A DNA stretch of 24,810 bases from contig USQD01000001.1 of the NCBI GenBank assembly GCA_900556795.1, positions 1-24,810 on the forward strand, read 5' to 3'. The notes below the pieces were generated by a model. That model did no database searches, was not told the origin of the DNA, and saw nothing but the letters and a program-made list of their open reading frames with translations. Every line of letters begins with the position of its first letter. Position 1 is the stretch's first letter. Below, one piece after another: positions 1 through 9,470 of the stretch. The translations under genes and the position numbers were made by a program. The DNA comes from an uncultured Prevotella sp. GTDB taxonomy: Bacteria > Bacteroidota > Bacteroidia > Bacteroidales > Bacteroidaceae.

Positions 1-98
1 TCGGGTCCAAAATTACGATTTAAAACAGCTCCGCATACGCTTCGCCATTGTCAGTGGAAATTTTATTTTTATATTTTTATTTTAATAACAAAACAAAC
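1..98. other. Upstream region of the S8 peptidase gene
   Basis: The first 98 bases hold no gene. Bases 61-98 are strongly A/T-rich and lead into the ATG at 99 without a purine-rich ribosome binding site, which is usual in Bacteroidota. I do not find a TAnnTTTG -7 element here, so the promoter of the peptidase gene may lie left of the window or be non-canonical. Confidence 0.4.
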
Positions 99-3000
99 AT
101 GACAAGAAGATTACTATTACTTGTATGTGCGGTGCTGTGTTTAGGCAGTAACGTTCGTATTAGTGCGCAGTCTACATCTTCTACTACGCAATCTGCAGAG
201 TCTAACTTTGTAGAGGGCGTTGTGCGTGTCAAACTTCAGCGTGAGATAGCCGACCGTATGGTTGCGGCTAAGCTTCCGTTGTCGGTAAAAGGCACCAACA
301 AGAAGTATGTTCAGACTGGCGTGACCCCGCTCGACAGGGTCAATCAGAAAGTAAAGGCAGTCTCCATGACCCGTGTCTTTCCTTATGCTGGTAAGAATGA
401 GGCAAAGCATAAGGCTTTCGGACTGGATCTTTGGTATGATGTCCATTATGAGGCATCAGGTATGAAATTGGCACAGGCAAGAAACCTGTTCCGTTCTGCT
501 GAAGGCGTATCTTACGCACAGCGAATTCCTCTTTACAAGCCTATTGGCGGTGAGCGTTTTCTGGAGGTTTCTCCTGCTGCCGTAGCTAGGGCTGCCAAGG
601 CTGCATCTACCATGCCTTTCAATGATCCATTGCTCAATGATCAGTGGCATTACAACAACGATGGTCATATCGCAGGAACCAAGGTGGGTGCCGATGCCAA
701 TGTGTTCAAGGCTTGGGAAACTGGTGTTACCGGTTCTAAGGATGTTGTGGTTGCTATCATTGATGGTGGCTTCCAGGTAGATCACCCAGACCTGAAGGAC
801 AATGTGTGGATCAACACAGCCGAGTTGAACGGTAAGCCTGGTGTTGATGATGATGGTGATGGCTATGTAGATGATATCTACGGCTATAACTTTGTTATCA
901 ATTCAAGCGATATCAACGCTCACTCTCATGGTACTCACGTAGCAGGTACAGTAGGTGCAACCAATAATAATGGTATCGGTGTCTGCGGTGTTGCCGGTGG
1001 TAGCGACGGTAAGGGCGGTGTCAAGATGATGGTTTGTCAGGTATTCGACAGCCGTGCCAGCAGTTCTGCTGTAGCTGATTTCGGTGCTGCCATCGTTTAT
1101 GCAGCCGATCGCGGTGCCAGCATTGCCCAGTGTTCTTGGGGTGCCAGTGTTGCAGGTGATGAGGATAAGTCGGTTACAGAAGCAGTTGATTACTTCACCA
1201 AGAATGGTGGTGGCGACAAGATGAACGGTGGTCTCTGTATCTTTGCTGCCGGTAACAATGGTGAGGAAGGTGACTATTATCCTGGTTGTCTTGACAAGGT
1301 TGTGGCTGTTGGTTCCATGGCTCCAGACGGAAGCGTGGCTTATTATTCCAACCGTGGCAAGTGGGTTGATGTTACAGCCCCTGGTGGTTTGGAAGACAAT
1401 GGTCAGCAGTATGGCGTATTGAGTACCTTGCCTAACAGTACCTATGGTTACAACGAGGGAACTTCCATGGCATGTCCTCATGTATCTGGTATTGCAGCAT
1501 TGATTCTTTCCAAGTATGGTAACAAGCAGTTCTCTAATGAGACTCTCCGAACATTGCTTACCACTTCTGTAAACGACCTTTATACTCAGAATCCTGAGTA
1601 CGAGGGATTGATGGGCTCCGGTTATATCGATGCTTACAAGGCTTTGCAGGGCAAGGAGGGTAGCGTGCCTGAGGCTGTTGCCGACTTCACTGTTACTGCA
1701 TCTCACGACAATGCTCTCATCGAATGGGTGATTCCTGAAACCGAAGAGAAGAGTATCGATCATCATGTAATTTATTATAGCACAGAGGCTTTCTCTGCTA
1801 CAGATGATTTGAACAAGTTGAGCTCTGCTACTGTAGATACCAAGTTCAAGTATTCTGGCGACAAGATGTCTTACGAGGTAGAAGGTTTGAAGGCTTCTAC
1901 TAAGTATTATTTTGCAATTGTGGCTTACAACCGTTGGGGTAAGGCTTCTGCCGTATCTCCAATCAAGGAGGCTACCACAAATGCAGGCCCTAAGGTTCAG
2001 GTAGACCAGAAGAACCTTTCTATGACAGTAGATGCAACCAAGGCTTCCACAGCTGAGGCTTCTTTCAATGTAAAGAATGCCGGTGAGGGCGTGTTGAAGT
2101 ATCAGCTTACTACTGCTACAACCCGAGCAACTATGTCTACCAGTGCTCGTAACCTCAAGCCAAATCCTGGTCAGGTTCTTCCTTTCAGCGGTACTGTCAG
2201 TCCAACATTGGCTAAGCGTAATGCTGTAGCTTCTTCTGACTACAAGGCGGAGAATTGGCCAGACACTTTGACTTATTCTAATTATGTATATAGCTATATC
2301 GGTGAAACTGATACCAAGCTGCCAAATGCTTTGGCTCAGTATTTCTATGTAGATAAGGCAACTTATCCTAATGGTTTCAACTTAACCGATCTTCTTATTC
2401 AGGGACAGAACGGTCAGAATCCTGAGATTGAGATTTATGACGGTTCACGTTCTATCTCTAGGGCAAGTTTGATTCAGAAGATTAATTATGACTTCTGGGC
2501 ATACAATTATCCTATTACATTGAAAGAGCAGATCTATTTTGCTCCTGGTTCAAGCTTTTGGGTTGTTGCTAAGTTCCCTGCCGGTGCCAAGAATCCTTTG
2601 GCTACCGGTAAGACAGAAAGAACCGATATTGCTCAGTACAGCTTCTATAGCTCTGATAACGGTACTACCTGGACTCAGTTGAGTGAGGTTCTCAAGGGTA
2701 CTAGCTTCGAGTCTGTAGCCAGTCAGCTCACATGGGCAGTACAGGCTGTCAGCAAGAATCCAGATTGGAGCCAGGTCCTCAACCCTGAGCCTATCAGCGG
2801 TGAGGTTCGTCCTAACGAAAGCCAGAAGGTTACTCTGAAGAATGATGGTCAGAAACTGGTGAATGGTACTTACAACTTCAATATCCATGTCAAGAGCAAT
2901 GAGGCTGTTGATTCCAAGCAGCAGGTTGCTTTAGCTATGACCGTGAAGGGCTATAAGCCTGAACTGCACAGCCAGCAGCTGGTTGACTTCGGTGACTTGC

Positions 3001-6000
3001 TGGTTGGTCAGACCAAGACCATTGATGTAGAGTTGACCAATAGCGGTTATGGTGTATTCGGTGGTAAATATGATATGCTCCAGGCTCCAAAGAACGTGAA
3101 GTCTTCATCCGATCAGTTCAACGTGTCAAAGGGTGCCAATAATATTGCAGCCCGCTCTACCGGTACGTTGCCTGTGACGTTTGCTCCTACCAAGGAGGGC
3201 AACTTCAGCAGTACCATTACCCTGACCGATAAGAATGGTCAGCCGTATTCATTCCTGGTTCGCGGTGTCGCTTCAGTTCCTGCCAAGCAGAATGTAACTC
3301 CTGAGTCTTACGATGCAGGCGACTTGAAGGTAGGCGGTGAGGCTAAGACTGCTACCATCACTATCAAGAACACGGGTAACTATCCATTGCAGTATGTCTT
3401 CCCTAAGTTCTCTTCCGAGAAGATAGTAGGTCCTACAGCCAAAGCACATAAGTTTGGTTATACTACCATCTCTAATGTTGCCGGTGATGAATCATTCGAG
3501 TACGAGCCTGCTCCAGAGTTGGCTGACGAGAAGGATATCACTTCGCAGTTTACCAATGATAATTGGCAGTCTGGTCCTATCAAGGTGGGCTTCAAGTTCC
3601 CATTCTATGGTAAGGATTATGATGAAATTTACGTATCTTCTTATGGTGGTGTCTCTATGCAGCAGATGGATGGTCGTATCTCTTGTATGGTTCCTACTGG
3701 CGATTGTGTACAGGGATTGGGCTATATTTCTGCTTATACCAACTCAGGCTGGATGGACATGGGTGCCAACAGTAAGATTACTTATGGTCATAAGAACGGT
3801 AAACTCTATATCAAGTTCAAGGATGTTGTAACTCCTGCAACCAATGGTGGTGGCGAAACAACTACTATCAGCTTCCACATGGCTCTTTGCCCTGACGGAA
3901 GTGTAGAGGTTTACTACGATGATTATAATCCAGCAGGCGTATTCGGTTCTGGTGGTCACAACTTCGTAGGTGTCAGCGATATTGCTGCTTCCGACCCTTG
4001 TATATTTGTTGATGCCAACAAGGTACAGGAGGATAACGATGGTCTGGATGCTCCTTATTATGATATCGTTACAGGCAGCGCCATCAAGATTGTGGCTCCC
4101 GCCAAGTCTATGATCAAGAGCCTGTCAAGCACTGATGGCTATGTAGGCAATGGTGAAAGCAAGGAAATCAAGGTAACATTGGCAGCCAACGATGAATTGG
4201 TGGCAGGACCTCTGACCAACTATCTCACCGTTATTACCAACGACCCTATCAACCCAAGCTCAACCGTTAAGATGACTGCCAACATCGTTGGCGACAACCT
4301 GAAGGCTGAGGCTGCTCTCGATTCTACCAGCGTAGATTTTGGTAAGGTATTCCGTACTTCTGCCCAGCAGCGCACAGTATTGTTGAGCAACAATGGTAAG
4401 GATGCTCTCCAGGTAGCTGGCGTATCTGTCAAGAACGGCAAGTTTACTCTCGCAGAAGAAATGAAAGCTGCATTCTCTGTTCCTGCAGGTCAGGGCAAGG
4501 ATATCGTAGTAACATTGCCTACTGCCGAGAAGGGTACTGTCGAAGATGTTCTCGTTATCACCTATCAGGATGGTACAACCAAGGAAATCCCATTGAAGGC
4601 TGAGGTTATTGGTAATCCTACCTGGAAGAGTAATCCAGAGAGCCTGAAGGTTGAAACTCCTTATGGTACCAACGTAGAAAAGACAATCCAGGTAACCAAC
4701 GAGGGCGATGAGAACCTTGCTTTCTCTGTAGAGCCAGCTTCTTGGTTCAGCGCTTCTGATTTGGAGGCTGCAGGAAAGTCTTCTGTTGATTATGTGTTCA
4801 AGTCTAAGCTCGATGGCTTCGATATACCTTATAACTGGGTAGACATCACCAACGACTATACTGAGCACATGCCTTATGCATACTATATTGACAAGACAGA
4901 CTTCAAGAAGGTGGAGCTTCCATTCGAGTTCCCATTCTATGGCAAGAAGTATAAGAGCATGTATATCTACAATACAGGTTTCGTATCTTTCGATGCACCG
5001 GTAGAGGATTACAAGCAGTTCCCTGAGCCACCAGCAAGTCTGCCAACAACAGAAACCTTCTATACCAACATCATCTGCCCATTCTGGGGTAACCACTCAA
5101 TGAATACTCCATCTTCTGATGGTGTATATTACAAGGCAAAGGATGATGAGGTCATTGTAAGCTATAAGAACTATGGCAACACGATGATGCAGGGTATGAA
5201 CTTCGAGGTGATTCTCCGCAAGGACGGTTCCTTCAAGTTCCAGTACAATGTAGATCCTGATGGATTCCAGTTGGGCGTATTCGGTCTCTGTGGTATCATG
5301 GATCATACCGGTACTCGTGGTATTACTCCTGCTGATATGTATATCACCGACGGCAATGCCGTTGAGTTCTCTCCATATAAGAACTATGTAGTGGCTCCAG
5401 GTGAGCAGGTTGAAATGCCGGTTGAGCTGAAGGCTAACCAGCTGGCTGATACTTATGATTATGAGTTGAACGTTACAACCAACGATCCTTCTCGTGCAAG
5501 CGTTAAGATTCCTGTTACGCTGAATATCACTGGTGAGGCTCAGGCTGAGTTCCCTGAGGTAATCAATGTTGAGCAGCCTGTAGATGAAAACGCTATGGAT
5601 CCTTCATACTATGAATTCCATGTAGTAAACAAGGGAACCAAGGCATTCACTATCACAGACGTTGCTTCTGAGATGTTTACTGTCTCGGAGTCTGATGACC
5701 CTGATGTTGAGCCTTCTGCTCCAGAAGGTAAACTTGAGGTCTATGCTGCACAAAGCAACAATGGCGGTGACGACGGTATCGACCCAGGTCCAATGGCACT
5801 TGCTGCTGATGCTGCCAAGGCATGGATTCCATACCAGAGCGGTATGATGGCACCTATCGTGGTAGGTACCGACACCGTGAAGTTCAGAATCGCTCCTTAT
5901 AATGTTTATGAGGTACATAAGAAGGATTTCCCTCTCGTATTTACAGTAGAGGGCTTGAATGAGGAGACACACACCTCTACCATCAAACTGAATATCACAG

Positions 6001-8003
6001 AGGCTCCTGTCATGGCATTCGATCCAGAGGAGTTGCATATTGAAAATGTGGCTTCTGACTATAAGGGCACTTCTACCGTCAATCTGAAGAACGATGGCAA
6101 GTATAAGCTTACTTACTCATTGAGTCTCGACCCATCTGGTCGTGATGCAGGCAATGAGAATGAGGACGGCAACGATCCTGCTCCTGCCTATAACGTCATC
6201 TCTTATCCTTCTGAGGATGTTGCCAAGAACTTCGTTGCTTCTTGCGTAGAGAAGATTTCTGGCAAGAAGGGCATGCTGAAGGCTCTTGGCTTGAAGAAGG
6301 TGAAGGACGATCAGAAGTTCTTATACGACTTGCCTTCAGGTTACGAGGGTAATGCGCTCTATTATCCAGTGCTCAACCCTGTAGCCAATGCTCAGGCTGC
6401 CCTGATGGGTACGGGTGCTACTGCTCTGGATGAGAACTTCTATGCAGCAACTCGCTATGAGGCTCCTGCTGAAGGTTTCAATCTTACTCATCTCTACTTC
6501 GTCGGTACTGTAGGCGACTTGGAGAATGTAGACATCGAGGCTTCTGTTATTCTGGGCAATGATGTTACTGCTACCGAGAAGACCATCGGTCATGGCAAGA
6601 TTCATATTGTCAAGGAAGATCCTCGTGAGGATGGTAGCTACCAGGGTGCTGCACGTATGTTGGAGTTTGACAACCCTATCTACATCAATCCTGCTGATAC
6701 CTTCTATGTCGTATTGAAATATCCTGCTGGCTACAAGGGATCTGCCATGATGGCTACCAAGGATGGAGATATGGAGACCAATCGCTATATGGCACACTTG
6801 AAGTCATTGGGTGGCTGGGTAGACATTGAGGCTCTCTACGACAATGCTTACAGTTATGGTGCCTTCGGTTACTTCATGACTTGTATCGAGAAGGAGAAGG
6901 GTGAGCCATGGATTAAGTTGCTCAATGAGAAGAAGAAAGGCGAGATTGCTCCAGGCGAGGCTCTTCCTGTACAGTTTGAGGTGAATGCCAAGAGTGCTTA
7001 TTTTGCCAAGAACAATAAGGCTACTCTCGTAGTGAAGAGCAATGATCCATACAACAAGCTCTACAACTATCACATCTATCTCGACAAGAATGCTGCTCCT
7101 GTCATCACCGCTCCTGAAGGTGAGACTACTGTTCCTGAGGCTTCCAAGGCGATGGTTCCTGTAACTGTTGCTGATGCTGAGGGTGAGGCTTTCACCGTAA
7201 GCTTGAACGATGCTGACGGTATTGCATCTGTTGAGAGTTATGCGAATGAGGACGGTACTCAGGGAGGTATTTCTGAAAGCAATGGTACTTATACTGTTGA
7301 GGCTGGCGGCTGCTTGAAGCTCAATGTGGCTCTTGTTCCGGATTATGGTACTGCTGGCAAGCATACCTTCACCGTAAATGCCAAGGACGAGTCAGGCAAT
7401 GTAAGCTCAGTTGTTGTCAACTACAACGTTGAACATACCAACCGTGCACCTAAGTATGTGGGTCCTGCCGACTTGGCCCTTAAGGGTGGTGAGACTTCTG
7501 CTCAGTACTACTTTGCTGATTTCTTCGAGGATGCTGATGGCGATGTCATGACCTTCTCTGCTCAGATTGCCGATCCTTCATTGGCTGCTCTCTATCAGTC
7601 GGAGAATGGTATCATCATTGCTGCTAAGCAGGTTTCCGGTTCAACCAACATCAATGTTGTGGCTACTGATGCCAATGGTGCTTCTACTACTGGTGTCATA
7701 GCCTTGACTGTTGATGCTGCAACAGGTATCAGCAATGTTGTGGCTGGTGCCTCTAAGGGCGATGTTACTGTAAATGGAGATGCAGAGAACGGTAATTTGA
7801 ATGTTACTATCGGTGCTGATGCTGACAAGGTTGTTCTCTCTGTTTATAGCAATGCCGGTCAGCTGATGGCTCAGAAGACCTTGCAGAATGTTCATGCTGG
7901 CGATAAGGCTAGCGTAGCTTTGGGTAAGGTTGCTGCGGGTGTATATCACCTTGTAGCTAATGTAGATGGCAAGACCTCAGCTGTGAAGTTTGTCGCTAAG
8001 TAA
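99..8003 (+). CDS. Giant secreted S8 (subtilisin-like) serine peptidase with fibronectin-III, ASH-type Ig repeats and T9SS sorting domain
   Basis: Predicted secreted subtilisin-family endopeptidase of 2634 aa, probably exported by the Sec system and then by T9SS to the cell surface. The ATG at 99 is chosen over an upstream TTG at 48 because it opens directly on a signal peptide (about residues 1-24). A pro-domain (about 30-165) precedes the S8 domain (about 175-530). The catalytic triad is visible: D222 in AIIDGG, H277 in HGTHVAG and S456 in GTSMACPH. A DDDGDGYVDD segment near residue 250 is a likely calcium loop. Then come one fibronectin-III domain (about 524-627), several ASH/HYDIN-like beta-sandwich repeats, two pairs of related modules (about 715-888 with 2075-2265, and 1155-1335 with 1580-1765) and two cadherin-like segments (about 2332-2543). 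The last 90 residues match the type A T9SS sorting pattern, with GVYHLVANVDG and a terminal KFVAK. Substrate unknown. Transcribed alone and ended by the hairpin at 8056. Confidence 0.93.
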   Translation: MTRRLLLLVCAVLCLGSNVRISAQSTSSTTQSAESNFVEGVVRVKLQREIADRMVAAKLPLSVKGTNKKYVQTGVTPLDRVNQKVKAVSMTRVFPYAGKNEAKHKAFGLDLWYDVHYEASGMKLAQARNLFRSAEGVSYAQRIPLYKPIGGERFLEVSPAAVARAAKAASTMPFNDPLLNDQWHYNNDGHIAGTKVGADANVFKAWETGVTGSKDVVVAIIDGGFQVDHPDLKDNVWINTAELNGKPGVDDDGDGYVDDIYGYNFVINSSDINAHSHGTHVAGTVGATNNNGIGVCGVAGGSDGKGGVKMMVCQVFDSRASSSAVADFGAAIVYAADRGASIAQCSWGASVAGDEDKSVTEAVDYFTKNGGGDKMNGGLCIFAAGNNGEEGDYYPGCLDKVVAVGSMAPDGSVAYYSNRGKWVDVTAPGGLEDNGQQYGVLSTLPNSTYGYNEGTSMACPHVSGIAALILSKYGNKQFSNETLRTLLTTSVNDLYTQNPEYEGLMGSGYIDAYKALQGKEGSVPEAVADFTVTASHDNALIEWVIPETEEKSIDHHVIYYSTEAFSATDDLNKLSSATVDTKFKYSGDKMSYEVEGLKASTKYYFAIVAYNRWGKASAVSPIKEATTNAGPKVQVDQKNLSMTVDATKASTAEASFNVKNAGEGVLKYQLTTATTRATMSTSARNLKPNPGQVLPFSGTVSPTLAKRNAVASSDYKAENWPDTLTYSNYVYSYIGETDTKLPNALAQYFYVDKATYPNGFNLTDLLIQGQNGQNPEIEIYDGSRSISRASLIQKINYDFWAYNYPITLKEQIYFAPGSSFWVVAKFPAGAKNPLATGKTERTDIAQYSFYSSDNGTTWTQLSEVLKGTSFESVASQLTWAVQAVSKNPDWSQVLNPEPISGEVRPNESQKVTLKNDGQKLVNGTYNFNIHVKSNEAVDSKQQVALAMTVKGYKPELHSQQLVDFGDLLVGQTKTIDVELTNSGYGVFGGKYDMLQAPKNVKSSSDQFNVSKGANNIAARSTGTLPVTFAPTKEGNFSSTITLTDKNGQPYSFLVRGVASVPAKQNVTPESYDAGDLKVGGEAKTATITIKNTGNYPLQYVFPKFSSEKIVGPTAKAHKFGYTTISNVAGDESFEYEPAPELADEKDITSQFTNDNWQSGPIKVGFKFPFYGKDYDEIYVSSYGGVSMQQMDGRISCMVPTGDCVQGLGYISAYTNSGWMDMGANSKITYGHKNGKLYIKFKDVVTPATNGGGETTTISFHMALCPDGSVEVYYDDYNPAGVFGSGGHNFVGVSDIAASDPCIFVDANKVQEDNDGLDAPYYDIVTGSAIKIVAPAKSMIKSLSSTDGYVGNGESKEIKVTLAANDELVAGPLTNYLTVITNDPINPSSTVKMTANIVGDNLKAEAALDSTSVDFGKVFRTSAQQRTVLLSNNGKDALQVAGVSVKNGKFTLAEEMKAAFSVPAGQGKDIVVTLPTAEKGTVEDVLVITYQDGTTKEIPLKAEVIGNPTWKSNPESLKVETPYGTNVEKTIQVTNEGDENLAFSVEPASWFSASDLEAAGKSSVDYVFKSKLDGFDIPYNWVDITNDYTEHMPYAYYIDKTDFKKVELPFEFPFYGKKYKSMYIYNTGFVSFDAPVEDYKQFPEPPASLPTTETFYTNIICPFWGNHSMNTPSSDGVYYKAKDDEVIVSYKNYGNTMMQGMNFEVILRKDGSFKFQYNVDPDGFQLGVFGLCGIMDHTGTRGITPADMYITDGNAVEFSPYKNYVVAPGEQVEMPVELKANQLADTYDYELNVTTNDPSRASVKIPVTLNITGEAQAEFPEVINVEQPVDENAMDPSYYEFHVVNKGTKAFTITDVASEMFTVSESDDPDVEPSAPEGKLEVYAAQSNNGGDDGIDPGPMALAADAAKAWIPYQSGMMAPIVVGTDTVKFRIAPYNVYEVHKKDFPLVFTVEGLNEETHTSTIKLNITEAPVMAFDPEELHIENVASDYKGTSTVNLKNDGKYKLTYSLSLDPSGRDAGNENEDGNDPAPAYNVISYPSEDVAKNFVASCVEKISGKKGMLKALGLKKVKDDQKFLYDLPSGYEGNALYYPVLNPVANAQAALMGTGATALDENFYAATRYEAPAEGFNLTHLYFVGTVGDLENVDIEASVILGNDVTATEKTIGHGKIHIVKEDPREDGSYQGAARMLEFDNPIYINPADTFYVVLKYPAGYKGSAMMATKDGDMETNRYMAHLKSLGGWVDIEALYDNAYSYGAFGYFMTCIEKEKGEPWIKLLNEKKKGEIAPGEALPVQFEVNAKSAYFAKNNKATLVVKSNDPYNKLYNYHIYLDKNAAPVITAPEGETTVPEASKAMVPVTVADAEGEAFTVSLNDADGIASVESYANEDGTQGGISESNGTYTVEAGGCLKLNVALVPDYGTAGKHTFTVNAKDESGNVSSVVVNYNVEHTNRAPKYVGPADLALKGGETSAQYYFADFFEDADGDVMTFSAQIADPSLAALYQSENGIIIAAKQVSGSTNINVVATDANGASTTGVIALTVDAATGISNVVAGASKGDVTVNGDAENGNLNVTIGADADKVVLSVYSNAGQLMAQKTLQNVHAGDKASVALGKVAAGVYHLVANVDGKTSAVKFVAK

Positions 8004-8055
8004 TGTAGATTTCGGTATCTTGCTTCCCGCTTTGGTAAGCAGGATACTTATCCAT

Positions 8056-8103
8056 AAAAAAAGAGGAATCGTGAGAATGATTATTCACGATTCCTCTTTT
8101 TTC
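8056..8103. terminator. Bidirectional rho-independent terminator
   Basis: An 18-bp perfect inverted repeat (8057-8074 with 8085-8102) encloses a 10-nt loop. The stem starts with a run of A and ends with a run of T, so either strand gives a hairpin followed by U residues. It lies between the converging S8 peptidase (+) and SGNH esterase (-) genes and can serve both. Confidence 0.92.
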
Positions 8104-8150
8104 TTTTTTACGATGTTCTTCTATGATGTTTCTTTTTCACGATGATGTCT

Positions 8151-9347
8151 TTATTTTACGATGTTTGCTGCATAGATTCCCATCGCCTTATAGCCTGTTG
8201 GGTTAGGATGGAGCCAGTCGTTGCTGGCGTATTCCCGCTTCATTCTTCTGTCATCATTCGGATCTTGAAGCAGCTTGGCGAAATCCAGGATGCCATCCAC
8301 GTTCTTCGCCTGACTTCGAATCCAGTCGTTTACATAGAGGCGGGCAGCTTCGTGGAAGTGGGTATAATATCCTGCGCCCTTGAATGGGGTGATGGTGCCG
8401 AGATAAACTTTCATCTTCCGGGCTTTCGCCTTCTTCACCATTCCCTGTATGCTCTCAATAATTTGGCGTGCCACCGTTTCGCTGCTTCCGCTTTTGGCTG
8501 CACCGATGTCGTTGACGCCTTCAAAGATTATCACCTTCTTCACGCCGTTCTGCATCAGGATGTCTCTGTCGAAACGCTCCTTGGCTAGTGCGCCGAAACC
8601 ACCTGGAACGGTTACGCGGTTGTTGCCGATGCCCAGGTTCAGTACGCCCTGATTGGTTATCTTATGCTTCAGCTGCAGCATCTCCGACATTACGTCGGGC
8701 CATCGGTTCTGAGCATTGTCGGTAGAGCATTTGCCGTCGGTGATGGAGTTGCCGATGATGGCGATGGCACTCATATTGTTGCTCATCGTATAGACATCGA
8801 TGCCGCTGATGTTGTACCAATGGTTCTCTCTGAAAGCCTTCTCAAAGTTGGAGTGGGCATTGGTTACTCCCTTCATGATGTAGGAGGTGGTGCGCGACCC
8901 CATGTGTACGGTCGGCACTTTGGGAGCCGAGGTATAGTTGATGGTGATGGCTACCCGTTCCAGGTTCCTGAGATTGAACTTCAGGGCATCGCTCACAATC
9001 TGCTTGCCGGCAGGGATGACGGTCTTGTAACTGTTGCCGAACTTGAAGTATTGTGCCGTCTTGGCATCGATGGCGAAGGAATCCTTGGCATGGGCGATGT
9101 AGATGGAGCGGATTTCTACGGGTTGCATCGAATAGATGTTGCTCAACTTGAGGCGAATCACGTCGCCTCCTATGCTAACCTTTACCACCTGGCGTACCGA
9201 ACGGTTAGTCATGCAATTGTTATAGGGCATAAATGATCTGACTACAGTTTGCGGAGCTGTGGCCCAGGTGCCTACCCAGTTCTGTGCGGAAGAAACAGTT
9301 GATATGGCACAGAATACCATTAATAAAACCAATAATCTTTTCATCAT
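8151..9347 (-). CDS. SGNH/GDSL-family esterase, XynE-like
   Basis: Predicted exported esterase of 398 aa, in the SGNH hydrolase superfamily and resembling the XynE-like subgroup named after a rumen Prevotella acylhydrolase. These proteins typically remove acyl groups from carbohydrate side chains; the exact substrate cannot be read here. The start at 9347 (MMKRLL) puts a hydrophobic signal peptide first, with possible cleavage after VSSA. The NWVGTWATAPQ opening, a beta-rich N-terminal part (about 25-190) and the hydrolase core (about 193-398) follow. Block I is AIIGNSITDG with nucleophile S201, block III is GVNDIG with N279, and block V is DWLHPNPTGY with D377 and H380, so the catalytic set looks complete. 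It is divergent from the sugar transporter at 9471, suggesting shared use in carbohydrate metabolism (inference). The -7 box ends only six bases upstream of the start, so the message may be nearly leaderless. Confidence 0.9.
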   Translation of the reverse strand: MMKRLLVLLMVFCAISTVSSAQNWVGTWATAPQTVVRSFMPYNNCMTNRSVRQVVKVSIGGDVIRLKLSNIYSMQPVEIRSIYIAHAKDSFAIDAKTAQYFKFGNSYKTVIPAGKQIVSDALKFNLRNLERVAITINYTSAPKVPTVHMGSRTTSYIMKGVTNAHSNFEKAFRENHWYNISGIDVYTMSNNMSAIAIIGNSITDGKCSTDNAQNRWPDVMSEMLQLKHKITNQGVLNLGIGNNRVTVPGGFGALAKERFDRDILMQNGVKKVIIFEGVNDIGAAKSGSSETVARQIIESIQGMVKKAKARKMKVYLGTITPFKGAGYYTHFHEAARLYVNDWIRSQAKNVDGILDFAKLLQDPNDDRRMKREYASNDWLHPNPTGYKAMGIYAANIVK

Positions 9348-9352
9348 AGATG

Positions 9353-9384
9353 CAAAGTTAGCCACAAAAACCAACAAAAGCAAG
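9353..9384 (-). promoter_or_regulatory. Candidate promoter of the SGNH esterase gene
   Basis: On the minus strand TAACTTTG (9360-9353) fits the Bacteroidota -7 consensus TAnnTTTG. CTTG (9384-9381) lies 20 nt upstream in the -33 position, one base off TTTG. Transcription would start about 6-8 nt after the -7 box, almost at the start codon at 9347. Confidence 0.55.
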
Positions 9385-9410
9385 AAATTTAAAAACTTTT
9401 TTCATAAAAC

Positions 9411-9442
9411 TTTGGAGAATGTGGAGAAAAGTTGTATCTTTG
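9411..9442 (+). promoter_or_regulatory. Promoter of the FHS-family sugar transporter
   Basis: TTTG (9411-9414), a 20-nt spacer and TATCTTTG (9435-9442) match the Bacteroidota primary sigma consensus exactly. Expected transcription start is about 9449, leaving a leader of roughly 20 nt before the ATG at 9471. Confidence 0.85.
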
Positions 9443-9470
9443 CCTAAATTTCTAACTAAAATAATAGTCT

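Noticed and set aside
903..1766. Minus-strand ORF of 287 codons inside the S8 peptidase gene
   Set aside because: It is antisense to the conserved catalytic domain, has no recognisable domain and no promoter; it is a by-product of codon bias on the other strand.
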